Below, piece by piece: positions 1 through 8,625 of a stretch of 51,631 nt of DNA. Position numbers and translations under genes: made by a program. The notes below the pieces were generated by a model that saw only the letters and a list, made by a program, of their open reading frames with translations, ran no database searches and was not told the DNA's origin. Origin of the DNA: Nostoc sp. S13 (GTDB lineage: Bacteria > Cyanobacteriota > Cyanobacteriia > Cyanobacteriales > Nostocaceae); contig NZ_JAQYWQ010000038.1 of the NCBI RefSeq assembly GCF_029379315.1, forward strand, positions 1-51,631, in the 5' to 3' direction. Numbering within the stretch: the first letter of the stretch is position 1; each line of letters starts with the position of its first letter.

Positions 1-105
1 CTGGATGATTTAGCTTATTTACTACTTGCTTATTCCGGAAAGTGACAGAAGAGGGATATTATTCGTCAGTCAGGATTACCTCGTGTTTTATTTGAAGTTA
101 CTTAA
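1..105 (+). pseudogene. 3' end of an unidentified CDS with an in-frame TGA
   Basis: Read from base 1, the plus strand gives LDDLAYLLLAYSGK, then TGA at 43-45, then QKRDIIRQSGLPRVLFEVT and TAA at 103-105. Both parts look like ordinary protein and share one frame, so this may be the tail of a gene from outside the window cut by a nonsense change, for example CGA to TGA. I do not recognise the family. It could also be chance or a gene that really stops at 45. The rest of the gap to 318 holds no gene, only A-rich sequence and one hairpin repeat. Confidence 0.35.
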
Positions 106-236
106 ACCGAAAAAGTCTTTTTAGCTTTATACTGAACTTGCGTAGGCTAGCAAAAACCGCAAGCATCGCAATAGCCAAAATACAAAGAATCTCACGCCCA
201 AACACCAAAACACAACTTTGCGTCTTTGCACCCACC

Positions 237-272
237 GAAGTTCTGAGCGCCGGAAGTCGGCGCTTAGACTTC
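237..272. repeat. Dispersed hairpin repeat
   Basis: The arms gagcgccg and cggcgctt pair around a short gaagt loop, and the outer parts (gaagttct and agacttc) pair again. It is a near-perfect palindrome just downstream of hemB. Short GC-rich hairpins of this kind are common dispersed repeats in Nostoc-type genomes. It has no U-tract suited to a hemB terminator. Confidence 0.55.
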
Positions 273-318
273 TGTCTGCGTGAGATTTCCCACTAAATTA
301 TTATTTAATAAGCCTAGC

Positions 319-1299
319 CTACTTTAACCATCGCGCCGCATCTTTGGCATGGTAGGTCAAAATCAAGTCTGCACCAGCCCGTTTAAACCCAGTTAAAGTT
401 TCCAAAACCACGCGCTCCTCATCAATCCAACCATTGAGAGCCGCAGCTTTCACCATCGCATACTCACCAGAAACATTGTAAGCTGCAACTGGTAAGTTAC
501 TAGCTTCCTTCACACGCCAGATAATGTCCATGTATGCCAAAGCTGGCTTAACCATGAGCATATCAGCACCTTCAGCAATATCCAGTTCAACTTCTTTAAT
601 TGCTTCCTTGGCGTTACCTGGATCCATTTGGTAAGTTCTTCTGTCGCCAAATTGCGGTGTCGAGTCTGCTGCATCCCGAAATGGCCCATAATAACCGGAA
701 GCATACTTAGCAGCATAAGACAAAATCGGCGTATCTTGGAATCCTGCTTCATCCAAACCCATGCGAATTGCCTGCACAAAGCCATCCATCATTCCCGAAG
801 GCGCGATGATATCAGCACCAGCTTTTGCTTGAGAAACTGCTGTTTTCTTCAGCAATTCCAGTGTTGGGTCATTTAAAACTCGTCCCGTCAAATCACCAAC
901 TTGTAGATAACCACAATGACCGTGACTGGTGTACTCACACAAACAAGTATCAGCAATTACAATCAAATCTGGTACTGCTGCTTTTACCGCAGTCGCAGCT
1001 TTTTGGACAATACCGCAATCATGCCAAGCGCCAGTGGCATCCACATCTTTATCCGCCGGAATCCCAAATAAAATAATCGAAGGAATTCCTAAGTCGTAAA
1101 CTTCTTTTGCTTCTTCGACAATTTTATCTACCGAAAGTTGGTAGACTCCGGGCATCGATTTCACCTCATTAGCGATTCCCTCACCTGGTACGGCAAATAA
1201 TGGGTAGATTAAATCGCTTGTTGTCAAAACAGTTTCACGAATCATCCGGCGCAGTTGGGGATGGGTACGCAGACGACGGGGGCGATGTATAGGAAACAT
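319..1299 (-). CDS. hemB: Delta-aminolevulinic acid dehydratase (porphobilinogen synthase)
   Basis: HemB condenses two 5-aminolevulinate molecules to porphobilinogen, the common precursor of haem, chlorophyll and phycobilins, in the cytosol. The 326 residues match the usual family length. The two Schiff-base lysines are visible: K198 in [17 protein letters not shown] and K251 in [12 protein letters not shown]. The metal site [14 protein letters not shown] has three cysteines (C119, C121, C129), so this is the zinc type, not the aspartate-rich magnesium type of plants. The start [11 protein letters not shown] fits the family N-terminus. The gene stands alone; its upstream neighbour on the same strand is a DUF4870 gene about 350 bp away. 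Confidence 0.97.
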   Translation of the reverse strand: MFPIHRPRRLRTHPQLRRMIRETVLTTSDLIYPLFAVPGEGIANEVKSMPGVYQLSVDKIVEEAKEVYDLGIPSIILFGIPADKDVDATGAWHDCGIVQKAATAVKAAVPDLIVIADTCLCEYTSHGHCGYLQVGDLTGRVLNDPTLELLKKTAVSQAKAGADIIAPSGMMDGFVQAIRMGLDEAGFQDTPILSYAAKYASGYYGPFRDAADSTPQFGDRRTYQMDPGNAKEAIKEVELDIAEGADMLMVKPALAYMDIIWRVKEASNLPVAAYNVSGEYAMVKAAALNGWIDEERVVLETLTGFKRAGADLILTYHAKDAARWLK

Positions 1300-1647
1300 A
1301 AAATTTTATGAAGAAAAACAACGCAAATAGACACAATACAAAGCGTCACAAAAGCAGGCTAAAATTTTCCTGCCGTCGGACAGACTACAAACAGTGCTTA
1401 ACTGTCCTTTGCCCTACTCTTAATCAAGTTGTGGGGCAATTTTGTATTCTACAGCTTGGTTGCACCTATCCGACGGACTGGAAAAAAAACAACATAGAAA
1501 GCAATTCAAAATTCACTCATTCAAAATTCAAAATGGTAAGACCGTCTGTTGACAAAATCCTGGCAATTGATTGTGTACAAACTCAAGGCTCAACAGCTTA
1601 ATAACAAATAACTGACAATGCCAATGCTCAATCCTCATAAATTTGGA
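1300..1647. other. Intergenic region with short repeats
   Basis: No convincing gene. It holds an inverted repeat (ccgtcgga at 1373-1380, tccgacgg at 1469-1476) and an STRR-like run of attcaaa units near 1503-1533. An open frame on the plus strand here is low in complexity, has no ribosome site and resembles no family I know. Confidence 0.5.
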
Positions 1648-2007
1648 CTAAAAAACTCGGAAAATATAGGGATAACGGAAGGGTATATCAGGATTGTTAA
1701 AAACTCCGATCAGCGCCCAAATCGTTAATCCCCAGTGCAATAGATATCCCAGTCCAGCTAGTGGGCCCAACAATAATAGTGGTAGCACCAACCAACCGAA
1801 TAGAAAAAATAGTGCTGCCAGAATTCCTCCATAAAGCCAGACATTAAAGTGGAAATTGATCGATTCTCTGGCGTTTTCTTTAACAACAGGATCATCAGAT
1901 ACGAGCAGGATGGCAATAGGTATACCTATAGATACCAACGTTGTGCTAAAAAAAATGGCTCCATGCGACAAGGCAGATAGAAGCTTTCGCTTGTCTGTGT
2001 CGTACAT
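1648..2007 (-). CDS. DUF4870 family small membrane protein
   Basis: A 119-residue protein with three to four hydrophobic segments (about 10-36, 56-78 and 80-103). The pattern SHGAIFFSTTLVSIGIPIAI, then VKENARESINFHFNVWLYG, then a terminal short loop is typical of DUF4870 (Tic20-like fold) proteins; the NFHFN element after the first helix is the family signature. The function of the family is not established. The start is well supported: AGGAGG lies a few bases upstream of the ATG on the minus strand. It is divergent from prfC, sharing a 124-bp promoter region. Confidence 0.85.
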   Translation of the reverse strand: MYDTDKRKLLSALSHGAIFFSTTLVSIGIPIAILLVSDDPVVKENARESINFHFNVWLYGGILAALFFLFGWLVLPLLLLGPLAGLGYLLHWGLTIWALIGVFNNPDIPFRYPYIFRVF

Positions 2008-2131
2008 TCCTTCCTCCTATTTAGTCAGATTGTTGATTATATTACGACCCTATCACGAGCATCGTTGTCTTAAGATTAAAAGACTTGCTAGAGTCAAAAA
2101 AAATTAAGTTAGCTAACAAACAAATACACTT

Positions 2132-3760
2132 ATGTCTACTGAACTTGAGTCTGAACTTCTTCAAGCGGTTGAACTTCGCCGCAACTTTGCGATTATATCT
2201 CACCCCGATGCGGGTAAAACGACACTAACAGAAAAACTACTCCTGTACGGAGGTGCAATTCACGAAGCTGGGGCGGTTAAGGCGCGACGGGCACAGCGTA
2301 AGGCTACCTCTGACTGGATGGCGATGGAACAACAACGGGGTATTTCTATTACCTCCACAGTGTTGCAATTTGAATACCGGAACTGTCAAATAAATTTATT
2401 AGACACCCCCGGACACCAAGATTTCAGTGAAGATACTTATCGAACTCTCGCCGCCGCCGATAATGCCGTGATGCTGATTGATGCGGCAAAAGGTTTGGAA
2501 CCCCAAACCCGCAAATTGTTTGAAGTGTGTAAGTTGCGGGGTATCCCGATCTTTACATTTGTCAACAAGCTCGATCGCCCAGGAAGGGAACCTCTAGAAC
2601 TATTGGATGAAATTGAGCAAGAACTGGGATTGCAAACCTATGCGGTAAACTGGCCAATTGGTATGGGCGATCGCTTTAAAGGTGTTTTTGATCGGCACAA
2701 GCAACAAATTCACTTGTTTGAACGCAGCGCCCACGGTAGCCGAGAAGCCCGTGATACCATAGTGGAATTAGGTGATCCGAAAATAGAAGAGCAGCTAGAA
2801 CAAGAACTCTATTACCAACTGAAAAATGATTTAGAACTCTTAGAAGGAGTTGGGCCAGAGCTAGATTTGCAGTTGGTACACCAAGGCAAAATGACACCTG
2901 TGTTCTTTGGTAGCGCCATGACTAACTTTGGTGTAGAGTTATTCCTCAAATACTTCCTTGACTATGCCCTCAAACCCGGTTCTCACTACAGCAGTGTTGG
3001 CGAAGTTGCCCCTACATACCCGGAGTTTTCGGGGTTTGTTTTCAAACTGCAAGCGAACATGGACCCAAAACACCGCGATCGCGTCGCATTTATCCGGGTC
3101 TGCACTGGTAAGTTTGAAAAAGATATGATGGTGAATCACGCCCGCATCGGTAAACTCATTCGTCTGTCTCGCCCGCAAAAACTCTTTGCCCAAGAGCGGG
3201 AATCGATTGATGTGGCTTATCCTGGCGATGTGATCGGTTTGAACAATCCCGGTGTTTTTGCGATCGGGGATACAATTTACACGGGACAAAAGCTCGAATA
3301 TGAGGGGATTCCGTATTTCTCGCCGGAACTGTTTGCGACTCTCAGGAATCCCAACCCCTCGAAGTCTAAACAATTCCAAAAAGGCGTTGCGGAATTGCGA
3401 GAAGAAGGTGCTGTGCAAATTATGTATTCAACTGATGAAGCCAAGCGCGATCCAATTTTGGCGGCGGTGGGTCAGTTGCAATTCGAAGTAGTACAGTTTC
3501 GCTTACAAAATGAGTATGGTGTAGAAACCCTACTAGAGGTATTGCCCTACAGTGTCGCCCGTTGGGTTGAGGGTGGTTGGGAAGCATTAGAACAGGTGGG
3601 ACGAATATTCAATACCACTACAGTTAAAGACAGCATGGGACGACCAGTGTTGCTATTCCGCAATGAATGGAATTGTCAACAGTTATTGGGCGACCATCCA
3701 GAGTTAAAATTAAGCGCGATTGCTCCAGTATTTTCTAGTCAACAACCAGTGGAGGAATGA
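2132..3760 (+). CDS. prfC: Peptide chain release factor 3 (RF3)
   Basis: RF3 is the translational GTPase that releases RF1/RF2 from the ribosome after termination. The 542 residues match the family. G-domain motifs are in order: G1 SHPDAGKTT (about 23-31), a switch region with [11 protein letters not shown]3 DTPGHQDF, G4 NKLDR. The RGISITS sequence separates RF3 from EF-G (RGITI). Domain II follows ([25 protein letters not shown]) and the C-terminal RF3 domain ([21 protein letters not shown]). No obvious Shine-Dalgarno precedes the ATG, but the conserved N-terminus supports it. Confidence 0.97.
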   Translation: MSTELESELLQAVELRRNFAIISHPDAGKTTLTEKLLLYGGAIHEAGAVKARRAQRKATSDWMAMEQQRGISITSTVLQFEYRNCQINLLDTPGHQDFSEDTYRTLAAADNAVMLIDAAKGLEPQTRKLFEVCKLRGIPIFTFVNKLDRPGREPLELLDEIEQELGLQTYAVNWPIGMGDRFKGVFDRHKQQIHLFERSAHGSREARDTIVELGDPKIEEQLEQELYYQLKNDLELLEGVGPELDLQLVHQGKMTPVFFGSAMTNFGVELFLKYFLDYALKPGSHYSSVGEVAPTYPEFSGFVFKLQANMDPKHRDRVAFIRVCTGKFEKDMMVNHARIGKLIRLSRPQKLFAQERESIDVAYPGDVIGLNNPGVFAIGDTIYTGQKLEYEGIPYFSPELFATLRNPNPSKSKQFQKGVAELREEGAVQIMYSTDEAKRDPILAAVGQLQFEVVQFRLQNEYGVETLLEVLPYSVARWVEGGWEALEQVGRIFNTTTVKDSMGRPVLLFRNEWNCQQLLGDHPELKLSAIAPVFSSQQPVEE

Positions 3761-3770
3761 AGAAGAATAC

Positions 3771-3800
3771 AGAATTCAGAATCCAGAATTCAGAATTAGT
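3771..3800. repeat. STRR tract (cagaatt/ccagaatt units)
   Basis: Degenerate tandem 7-mers (cagaatt, cagaatc, cagaatt) directly after prfC. Such short tandem heptamers are typical of heterocyst-forming cyanobacteria. The remaining sequence to 3964 shows no other feature. Confidence 0.6.
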
Positions 3801-3964
3801 CCTACAGAAGACCCAACTGAATTCTGACGACTGACGGCTTTATTTAATCTTGATCATTCACTTGACAAGCAAAACTTGAGCACGGTTGATTTCCACGGCA
3901 TCCGAGGTTCGCGCTTTTGCACAAACGTGGATCACCTAGAAGAGATTGGAGTGCCAGAATTTGT

Positions 3965-6244
3965 ATGCCTTCACATGCCAAATCGTCTTTGGAGGCTGGT
4001 TTAGTTGCCCTCAAGCAGGGAAATTACCAAACAGCGATCGCTCAACTAGAACCGATTGCTAGCAGCCAAAGCAATGCGACTGTTAGCTTACAAGCCCAGG
4101 TTGGTTTAGTGATGGCTTATGCTCGCAGTGGCGAAGTTCCCAAAGCGATCGCTATTTCCCAGAATCTCATTGAGAGTAACAATCCGCAAGTTCAAGAGTG
4201 GGCAACACGCGCTCTCGAACACCTGACAAAACGTAAAAAACCTGATCAAGAATCAAAAAATGTCGAAACTGGATTTGTTGCCTTTGATAATTCAATCCCA
4301 GATTCAACCCCAGATTCAACCCCAGATTCAACCCCGGAAACTCCGACATTCGAGGAAAAGCCAAATGATCAAGTAATAGAAACCAAGAGCGACGACACCT
4401 CGGCGATGGTGCCACTAGTTAGACTCAAAGCGACAGTAGCGACACCACTACCACCTGCTGCTACGCCCCTAAGCGGCTTCATGGGTTCTGTTACCCGCAC
4501 CCAAGCCAAATTATTCGGCGTTATTTATTGGCGGCAGGCACAACGCGCCAGAGCATGGCAACCCCTACGTAAACCGAAATTAATTCCTTTGCGGCTACTG
4601 TCAGCAGGAACATTCATCGCCCTGTTTTGGGTGATGCGGGAAATCCTGAAATTAGCAATGGGATTTATCAACCAGACTTTAGTCAAACTACCCTATTTAG
4701 AGCCGTTGCAGCTTTTATACCGCGACCCGACTAAATTATTGCTAATAGTCTTGGTGATTTTGATCGGAGTATCACCTTGGTTGCTGGATCTACTACTAGC
4801 AAAGTTGTATGGTCAGCAAGAATTTCCCAAAGATGTATTGAATACTCATAGCCGCGAAGCCGTCCGGGTGTTACAACGTTGCTGTCAACAACGGCACTGG
4901 CCGTTACCCAAACTGCGGATTTTGCCAATGGGTGCACCAATTATCCTGACCTATGGTAGTTTACCACGTAATGCCAGGATTGTTGTGAGTCGAGGGCTAT
5001 TAGAACAACTAGCAGATGATGAAATCGCCATTATCTACGCTACACAGCTAGGGCATATTGCTCACTGGGATTTTGCTGTGATGTCTTTGTTGCTGCTGGT
5101 GACACTACCAATTCATCAGCTATATCAGCAAGTATCGGAGTTGGGAGACAAAATATCAGGGAAAATTTGGCGATCGCCGGTGACAATTCTGGCTAGTCTA
5201 ATTTATGGAGTTTGGTGTTTGCTGACTGGGACTGGATTGTGGTTGTCGCGGTTGCGGCTTTATTATAGCGATCGCGTCGCATCCGAAATTACTGGTAATC
5301 CCAATGCGCTGATTCGTGCCTTACTTAAAATTGCTATCGGCATTGCAGCTGATATTCAAAAACAAGAACACACCAGTTGGCAACTGGAAAGCTTAAATCT
5401 CCTGACACCAGTCAGCCACGAACAAAGCCTTTCTTTGGGTACTATTGCGAGTAATTTATCTTTTGAATCCTTTTTGAAGTGGGATACTGTCAATCCCTAT
5501 CGCCGATGGTTTACGATTAATAATAGCCATCCTTTAATAGGCGATCGCATCGAACGCCTCTGCCAAATAGCCCGTCACTGGCATCTAGACACCGAGCTGC
5601 ATTTTGCAAGCGAACCATCAAAGGTTAAGCGTCAGTCTTTCTTATTACAAATCGCTCCCTGGCTGGGAATTCCTCTAGGGATTCTATTTGCAGCTTTGGT
5701 CTGGCTAACGTGGCAACTAGCATTCGCACTCAAGTTTTTAAATCTAAAGTGGATATATGAAGATTGGTCTTTCATTACAGGCTGCCTTCTGATTGGCTTT
5801 AGCATCGGTACAGTGATGCGGATTAATCCTTTCTTCCCCGATATAAAACCTGCCACAGTACAAACTGACGACTACCTACCCACCCTGTTATCTGATCCTT
5901 CTGCCTTACCAATTGACAGCATCAGCGTGCGTATTGTGGGTAAATTATTAGGTCGTCAAGGCACTAGCAACTCCCTAGCGCAAGATTTAATCTTACAATC
6001 GAGTGCGGGTTTGGTGAAATTACATCACATTTCTTGGCTAGGACAGTCAGTCAATCACCAGGATCTGATCGGTCGGCAAATTATCGTCACAGGTTGGTTC
6101 CGCCGAGGAGCAACACCTTGGATCGATATCCAAACCCTAGAAACTCAAAGTGGTAAAACCATTCATAGCCCTCATCCCATTTGGTCTATTTTTTTAGCAG
6201 TTGCAGCACAGGCTTGGGGCGCATACGTTTTTCTGACTGGTTAG
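3965..6244 (+). CDS. M48-peptidase-like membrane protein with lost zinc motif
   Basis: From the ATG at 3965 (better than the upstream in-frame start, since MPSHAKSSLEAGLVALKQGNYQTAI begins a TPR-like region) the protein has 759 residues. Order: TPR-like segment (about 1-90), a low-complexity linker with three PDST repeats from a 12-bp tandem, two or three membrane segments (about 210-280), an M48-like core, more membrane segments, and a C-terminal soluble domain near 630-740. Where M48 enzymes have HEXXH this one has TQLGH (360-364), followed by IAHWD as in the family. The later glutamate ligand region (REFSAD in HtpX) reads RLYYSD. It is therefore probably not a zinc protease but a scaffold or regulator. 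HIP1 sites are frequent inside the gene. Confidence 0.8.
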   Translation: MPSHAKSSLEAGLVALKQGNYQTAIAQLEPIASSQSNATVSLQAQVGLVMAYARSGEVPKAIAISQNLIESNNPQVQEWATRALEHLTKRKKPDQESKNVETGFVAFDNSIPDSTPDSTPDSTPETPTFEEKPNDQVIETKSDDTSAMVPLVRLKATVATPLPPAATPLSGFMGSVTRTQAKLFGVIYWRQAQRARAWQPLRKPKLIPLRLLSAGTFIALFWVMREILKLAMGFINQTLVKLPYLEPLQLLYRDPTKLLLIVLVILIGVSPWLLDLLLAKLYGQQEFPKDVLNTHSREAVRVLQRCCQQRHWPLPKLRILPMGAPIILTYGSLPRNARIVVSRGLLEQLADDEIAIIYATQLGHIAHWDFAVMSLLLLVTLPIHQLYQQVSELGDKISGKIWRSPVTILASLIYGVWCLLTGTGLWLSRLRLYYSDRVASEITGNPNALIRALLKIAIGIAADIQKQEHTSWQLESLNLLTPVSHEQSLSLGTIASNLSFESFLKWDTVNPYRRWFTINNSHPLIGDRIERLCQIARHWHLDTELHFASEPSKVKRQSFLLQIAPWLGIPLGILFAALVWLTWQLAFALKFLNLKWIYEDWSFITGCLLIGFSIGTVMRINPFFPDIKPATVQTDDYLPTLLSDPSALPIDSISVRIVGKLLGRQGTSNSLAQDLILQSSAGLVKLHHISWLGQSVNHQDLIGRQIIVTGWFRRGATPWIDIQTLETQSGKTIHSPHPIWSIFLAVAAQAWGAYVFLTG

Positions 6245-6279
6245 TTATTAGGCATTGGGCATTGGGCATTAGCAAAGGA

Positions 6280-6377
6280 CTAAGTACAACATTTCATTAA
6301 TTCATAGCGAATTCTCTGTGTGCCTCTGCGCTTCCCTCTGCGCCCCTTTGCGTTAAAATTTCAACCCTCAATTTGCC
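6280..6377 (+). repeat. 98-bp dispersed repeat, copy A
   Basis: The stretch from ctaagtacaacatttcatta to ccctcaatttgcca matches the reverse complement of 28125-28222 with scattered differences. The core is a set of gcctctgcg/cctctgcg units ending in gcgttaaaatttcaac. It lies just after the M48-like gene. A gcattgggc STRR (6250-6271) precedes it. Confidence 0.75.
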
Positions 6378-6575
6378 ACGATTTTACGCAAAGCTGTACT
6401 AAGGACAAAGGACAAATTGGAATGTAAATAAAAGTTGCAGGTTTTCTTTATAAATGTTACATTTGTTTACACAAACAACAGCAGCCGACGTAACTCAGCA
6501 TCACAGCTTAGTTGTCAATTCGGATGCTTTTTCCCCATCTCCATACCTTTTCTCCTCCCAACACAGCAGCAAATT

Positions 6576-6600
6576 AACCAGCCACTGGCTGGTTTTTGTT
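6576..6600 (+). terminator. Intrinsic terminator in an intergenic region
   Basis: Perfect 8-bp stem aaccagcc / ggctggtt with loop act, followed by tttgttt. The stem is about 330 bp beyond the M48-like gene and far upstream of the RNA-binding protein gene, so it may end a separate short transcript starting somewhere after 6430. Small open frames here look random. Confidence 0.7.
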
Positions 6601-6815
6601 TCAAAATATGCTCCCTTGCATAAAAAAATGTGTTTTATGTTACGATGCCTTCATACTAATGTCGGAAATGTATGCGCTAAACTAGCTACGTAGAAAATAC
6701 CGTGGTAATGTAAAGAATGGTATTTGATTCTGCGAAAAAGGGCATGGAAGAAAGCGTGTACTTTAGCAGGCACTAGGCTATTAAATTTACAATTCTTAGA
6801 ATTAAGGTGTTATTA

Positions 6816-6833
6816 GCTCACAATAGTGTGAGC
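6816..6833 (+). promoter_or_regulatory. Hairpin in the leader region of the RRM gene
   Basis: gctcaca / tgtgagc forms a perfect 7-bp stem with loop atag, about 175 bp before the RRM start codon. There is no U-run, so it is a candidate leader structure or protein operator rather than a terminator. The rest of 6601-7008 has no gene. Confidence 0.4.
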
Positions 6834-7008
6834 CTTTGGATTAAACAAGCTTGATCCCGACGAAAAACTGTATTGTTGTATAGGTTGATAGTTTCGAGCA
6901 AAAAAATTGGTTAATGGCAGTCTTGGTCAATAGCATCTATTTAAAAGCCAAAGCTAAATGATTGTTTTCTCGCCTTGCCATATTCATTCAACTCTGGAGG
7001 TATAGTTC

Positions 7009-7515
7009 ATGTCCGTTCGCCTATATATAGGTAATTTGCCTAAAGATGAAATAGATCGTCAAGATCTGCAAGCAGTTTTTGCAGCAGAAGGTGATGCTGT
7101 AACTACTAAATTAATTAAAGACCGCAAAACTGGCAAATGCCGTGGTTTTGGTTTTCTTACAGTCAACAATGACGAACAAGCTGACGAAATCATTGAAAAA
7201 TATAATGGTCAGATGTTCAAAGACACTCCCATTAAGCTAGAGAAGGCATTACCTCGTACAAAGGGTGATGAGGGTGAGGAGCAAGCTCCTAAACCAGTTA
7301 CTCTTGCTAGTAGTACCCCTATTCCTAGCCCTAACAGAGAAGGTAGCCGTCGTGAGAAAAGCTCTAAGAAGCCTCGTCGTGGTAGCAGTGGTGGCGGTGG
7401 TTCTCGTGAAAGCAGCCCTACGACTACCGATTCAGACGCTATTCGTCCTGATCCTCGCTGGGCTTCGGAATTAGAAAAGCTGAAGCAGATGTTAGCTACA
7501 CAAACTACGAATTAA
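7009..7515 (+). CDS. RRM-type RNA-binding protein (cyanobacterial Rbp family)
   Basis: A single RNA recognition motif fills residues 1-85: RNP2 is RLYIGNLP (4-11) and RNP1 is CRGFGFLTV (44-52). The tail (about 90-150) is rich in Ser, Gly and Arg with a SGGGGS stretch, then a short helix. Cyanobacterial Rbp proteins bind single-stranded RNA; several are cold-induced and have long leaders. At 168 residues this one is longer than the common Rbps of about 100 residues because of the linker. GGAGG at 6996-7000 lies 8 bases before the ATG, which fixes the start. A perfect A/T hairpin follows the gene. Confidence 0.93.
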   Translation: MSVRLYIGNLPKDEIDRQDLQAVFAAEGDAVTTKLIKDRKTGKCRGFGFLTVNNDEQADEIIEKYNGQMFKDTPIKLEKALPRTKGDEGEEQAPKPVTLASSTPIPSPNREGSRREKSSKKPRRGSSGGGGSRESSPTTTDSDAIRPDPRWASELEKLKQMLATQTTN

Positions 7516-7530
7516 TCCCTAAAGGAGAGA

Positions 7531-7579
7531 AATTAAAAATTAAAAATCAGAATTTTTTTTTGATTTTTAATTTTTAATT
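7531..7579 (+). terminator. A/T-rich hairpin terminator after the RRM gene
   Basis: aattaaaaattaaaaatca (7531-7549) is exactly complementary to 7561-7579, giving a 19-bp stem with a loop containing gaatttttttt. It is 16 bp past the stop. The symmetrical A and T tracts would let it work on both strands; it may also be an STRR-derived palindrome. Confidence 0.6.
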
Positions 7580-7630
7580 GTTGATTATTATCTAGCTGCT
7601 TAGTGAAAATTTACTTGCAGCTAATTTTTT

Positions 7631-7740
7631 AAGTGCGTAGGCGCAACCTGCACTTCTCTACGAGACACTGCGCGTAGCTTGCTTCGAGTTCGCGTAGCGT
7701 CCCGTAGGGAAGTGGTACGACAGGCTCAGTAACCACCGTA
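7631..7740. repeat. Dispersed repeat cluster
   Basis: GC-rich repeat pieces (gtgcgtaggcgcaacc, cgagacactgcgcgtagctt, cgcgtagcgtcccgtaggga) like those at 26085-26185 and 51590-51631. The remainder of the gap to 8084 holds no gene; a hairpin (aacag.aac / gttgctgtt near 7823-7852) and another cggcgggctgcgcc piece near 7927 are the only visible structures. Confidence 0.5.
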
Positions 7741-8084
7741 GTATCGCATAGTCAAATCAAACGACACATAAATTTCACTCATTCTCCATACTTACGTAAT
7801 AGCAATAAGTCTATACTGATACAACAGTAACTTCTATAGAGTTGCTGTTAAAGCCTGCTTATAAAAAAATTAAGTTTTTATGATTAGGCGGATTAAAAAA
7901 CCTGACCGATGTGAATGCGATGCCTACGGCGGGCTGCGCCTACACAGTAATTATCTAGATTTGATAAGATATAGTCAAGATATGGTTGTTATAGCTAGCT
8001 CCATATGCGAAGGTGAACGGTCGGCGCAATCGCTCGAAAGATAATCTACACTCAAGGTGATACCGATCATTTGCAGCTTCTGTT

Positions 8085-8525
8085 ATGTCCTCAACTCTAG
8101 ATTCTTTGCCACCTGCGCTCGCTAAAATTGTCCAGCGCTTTCAACGCGCTTCCGAACCGAAGCGACGCTACGAACAGCTAATCTGGTATGCTCAGAAGCT
8201 CAATGAGTTCCCAGAATCTGAAAAATTACCCGAAAATAAAGTTCCTGGTTGCGTGTCTCAAGTTTATATCACCGCAGCCTTGGATGATGGTAAGGTTGTG
8301 TTTCAGGGCGATTCCGATTCCCAGTTAACTAAAGGATTAGTGGGGCTTTTGGTTGAAGGATTGGATGGACTAACGCCAACTGAAATTGTCCAACTTACTC
8401 CAGATTTTATTCAAGCAACAGGTTTAAATGTTAGTCTGACACCTTCCCGTGCTAATGGATTTTATAACATTTTTAAAACCATGCAAAAAAAAGCATTGGA
8501 ATGTAAGTTAGATTTGCCTAGCTAA
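8085..8525 (+). CDS. sufE: SufE family sulfur acceptor for Fe-S cluster assembly
   Basis: SufE accepts persulfide from the cysteine desulfurase SufS on one cysteine and passes it to the SufBCD scaffold. The 146-residue length fits. The active cysteine is C56 in NKVPGCVSQVYI, the family signature; LIWYAQKLNEFPE before it and GLVGLLVEGLDGLTPTEIVQL after it match the SufE fold. The start ATG precedes SSTLDSLPPALAKIV, a usual SufE N-terminus. There is no other suf gene in the window. Confidence 0.95.
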   Translation: MSSTLDSLPPALAKIVQRFQRASEPKRRYEQLIWYAQKLNEFPESEKLPENKVPGCVSQVYITAALDDGKVVFQGDSDSQLTKGLVGLLVEGLDGLTPTEIVQLTPDFIQATGLNVSLTPSRANGFYNIFKTMQKKALECKLDLPS

Positions 8526-8551
8526 ATAGATAACTGCAAATAAATATCAAG

Positions 8552-8607
8552 AGTTAAGAGTTTTGAATTCCTAAGTCCTAACTCTTAACTCCTAACTCCT
8601 CACTCTT
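8552..8607. repeat. STRR tract (aactcct/agttaag units)
   Basis: Opposed runs of gagttaagag and taactcttaactcctaact make a loosely palindromic STRR tract between sufE and the hydrolase gene. It may fold as a hairpin. Confidence 0.6.
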
Positions 8608-8625
8608 AATAATAAATTTAGTCTC

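Noticed and set aside
1308..1601. Plus-strand frame of 97 codons after hemB
   Set aside because: Low-complexity, repeat-rich, no ribosome site, no recognisable protein.
2939..3418. Minus-strand frame of 159 codons inside prfC
   Set aside because: Antisense shadow of the RF3 gene, which is clearly the real one.
6430..6600. Yfr1 small RNA
   Set aside because: The region has tctcctccc but not the invariant actcctcacac of Yfr1, so I keep only a generic small RNA hint.
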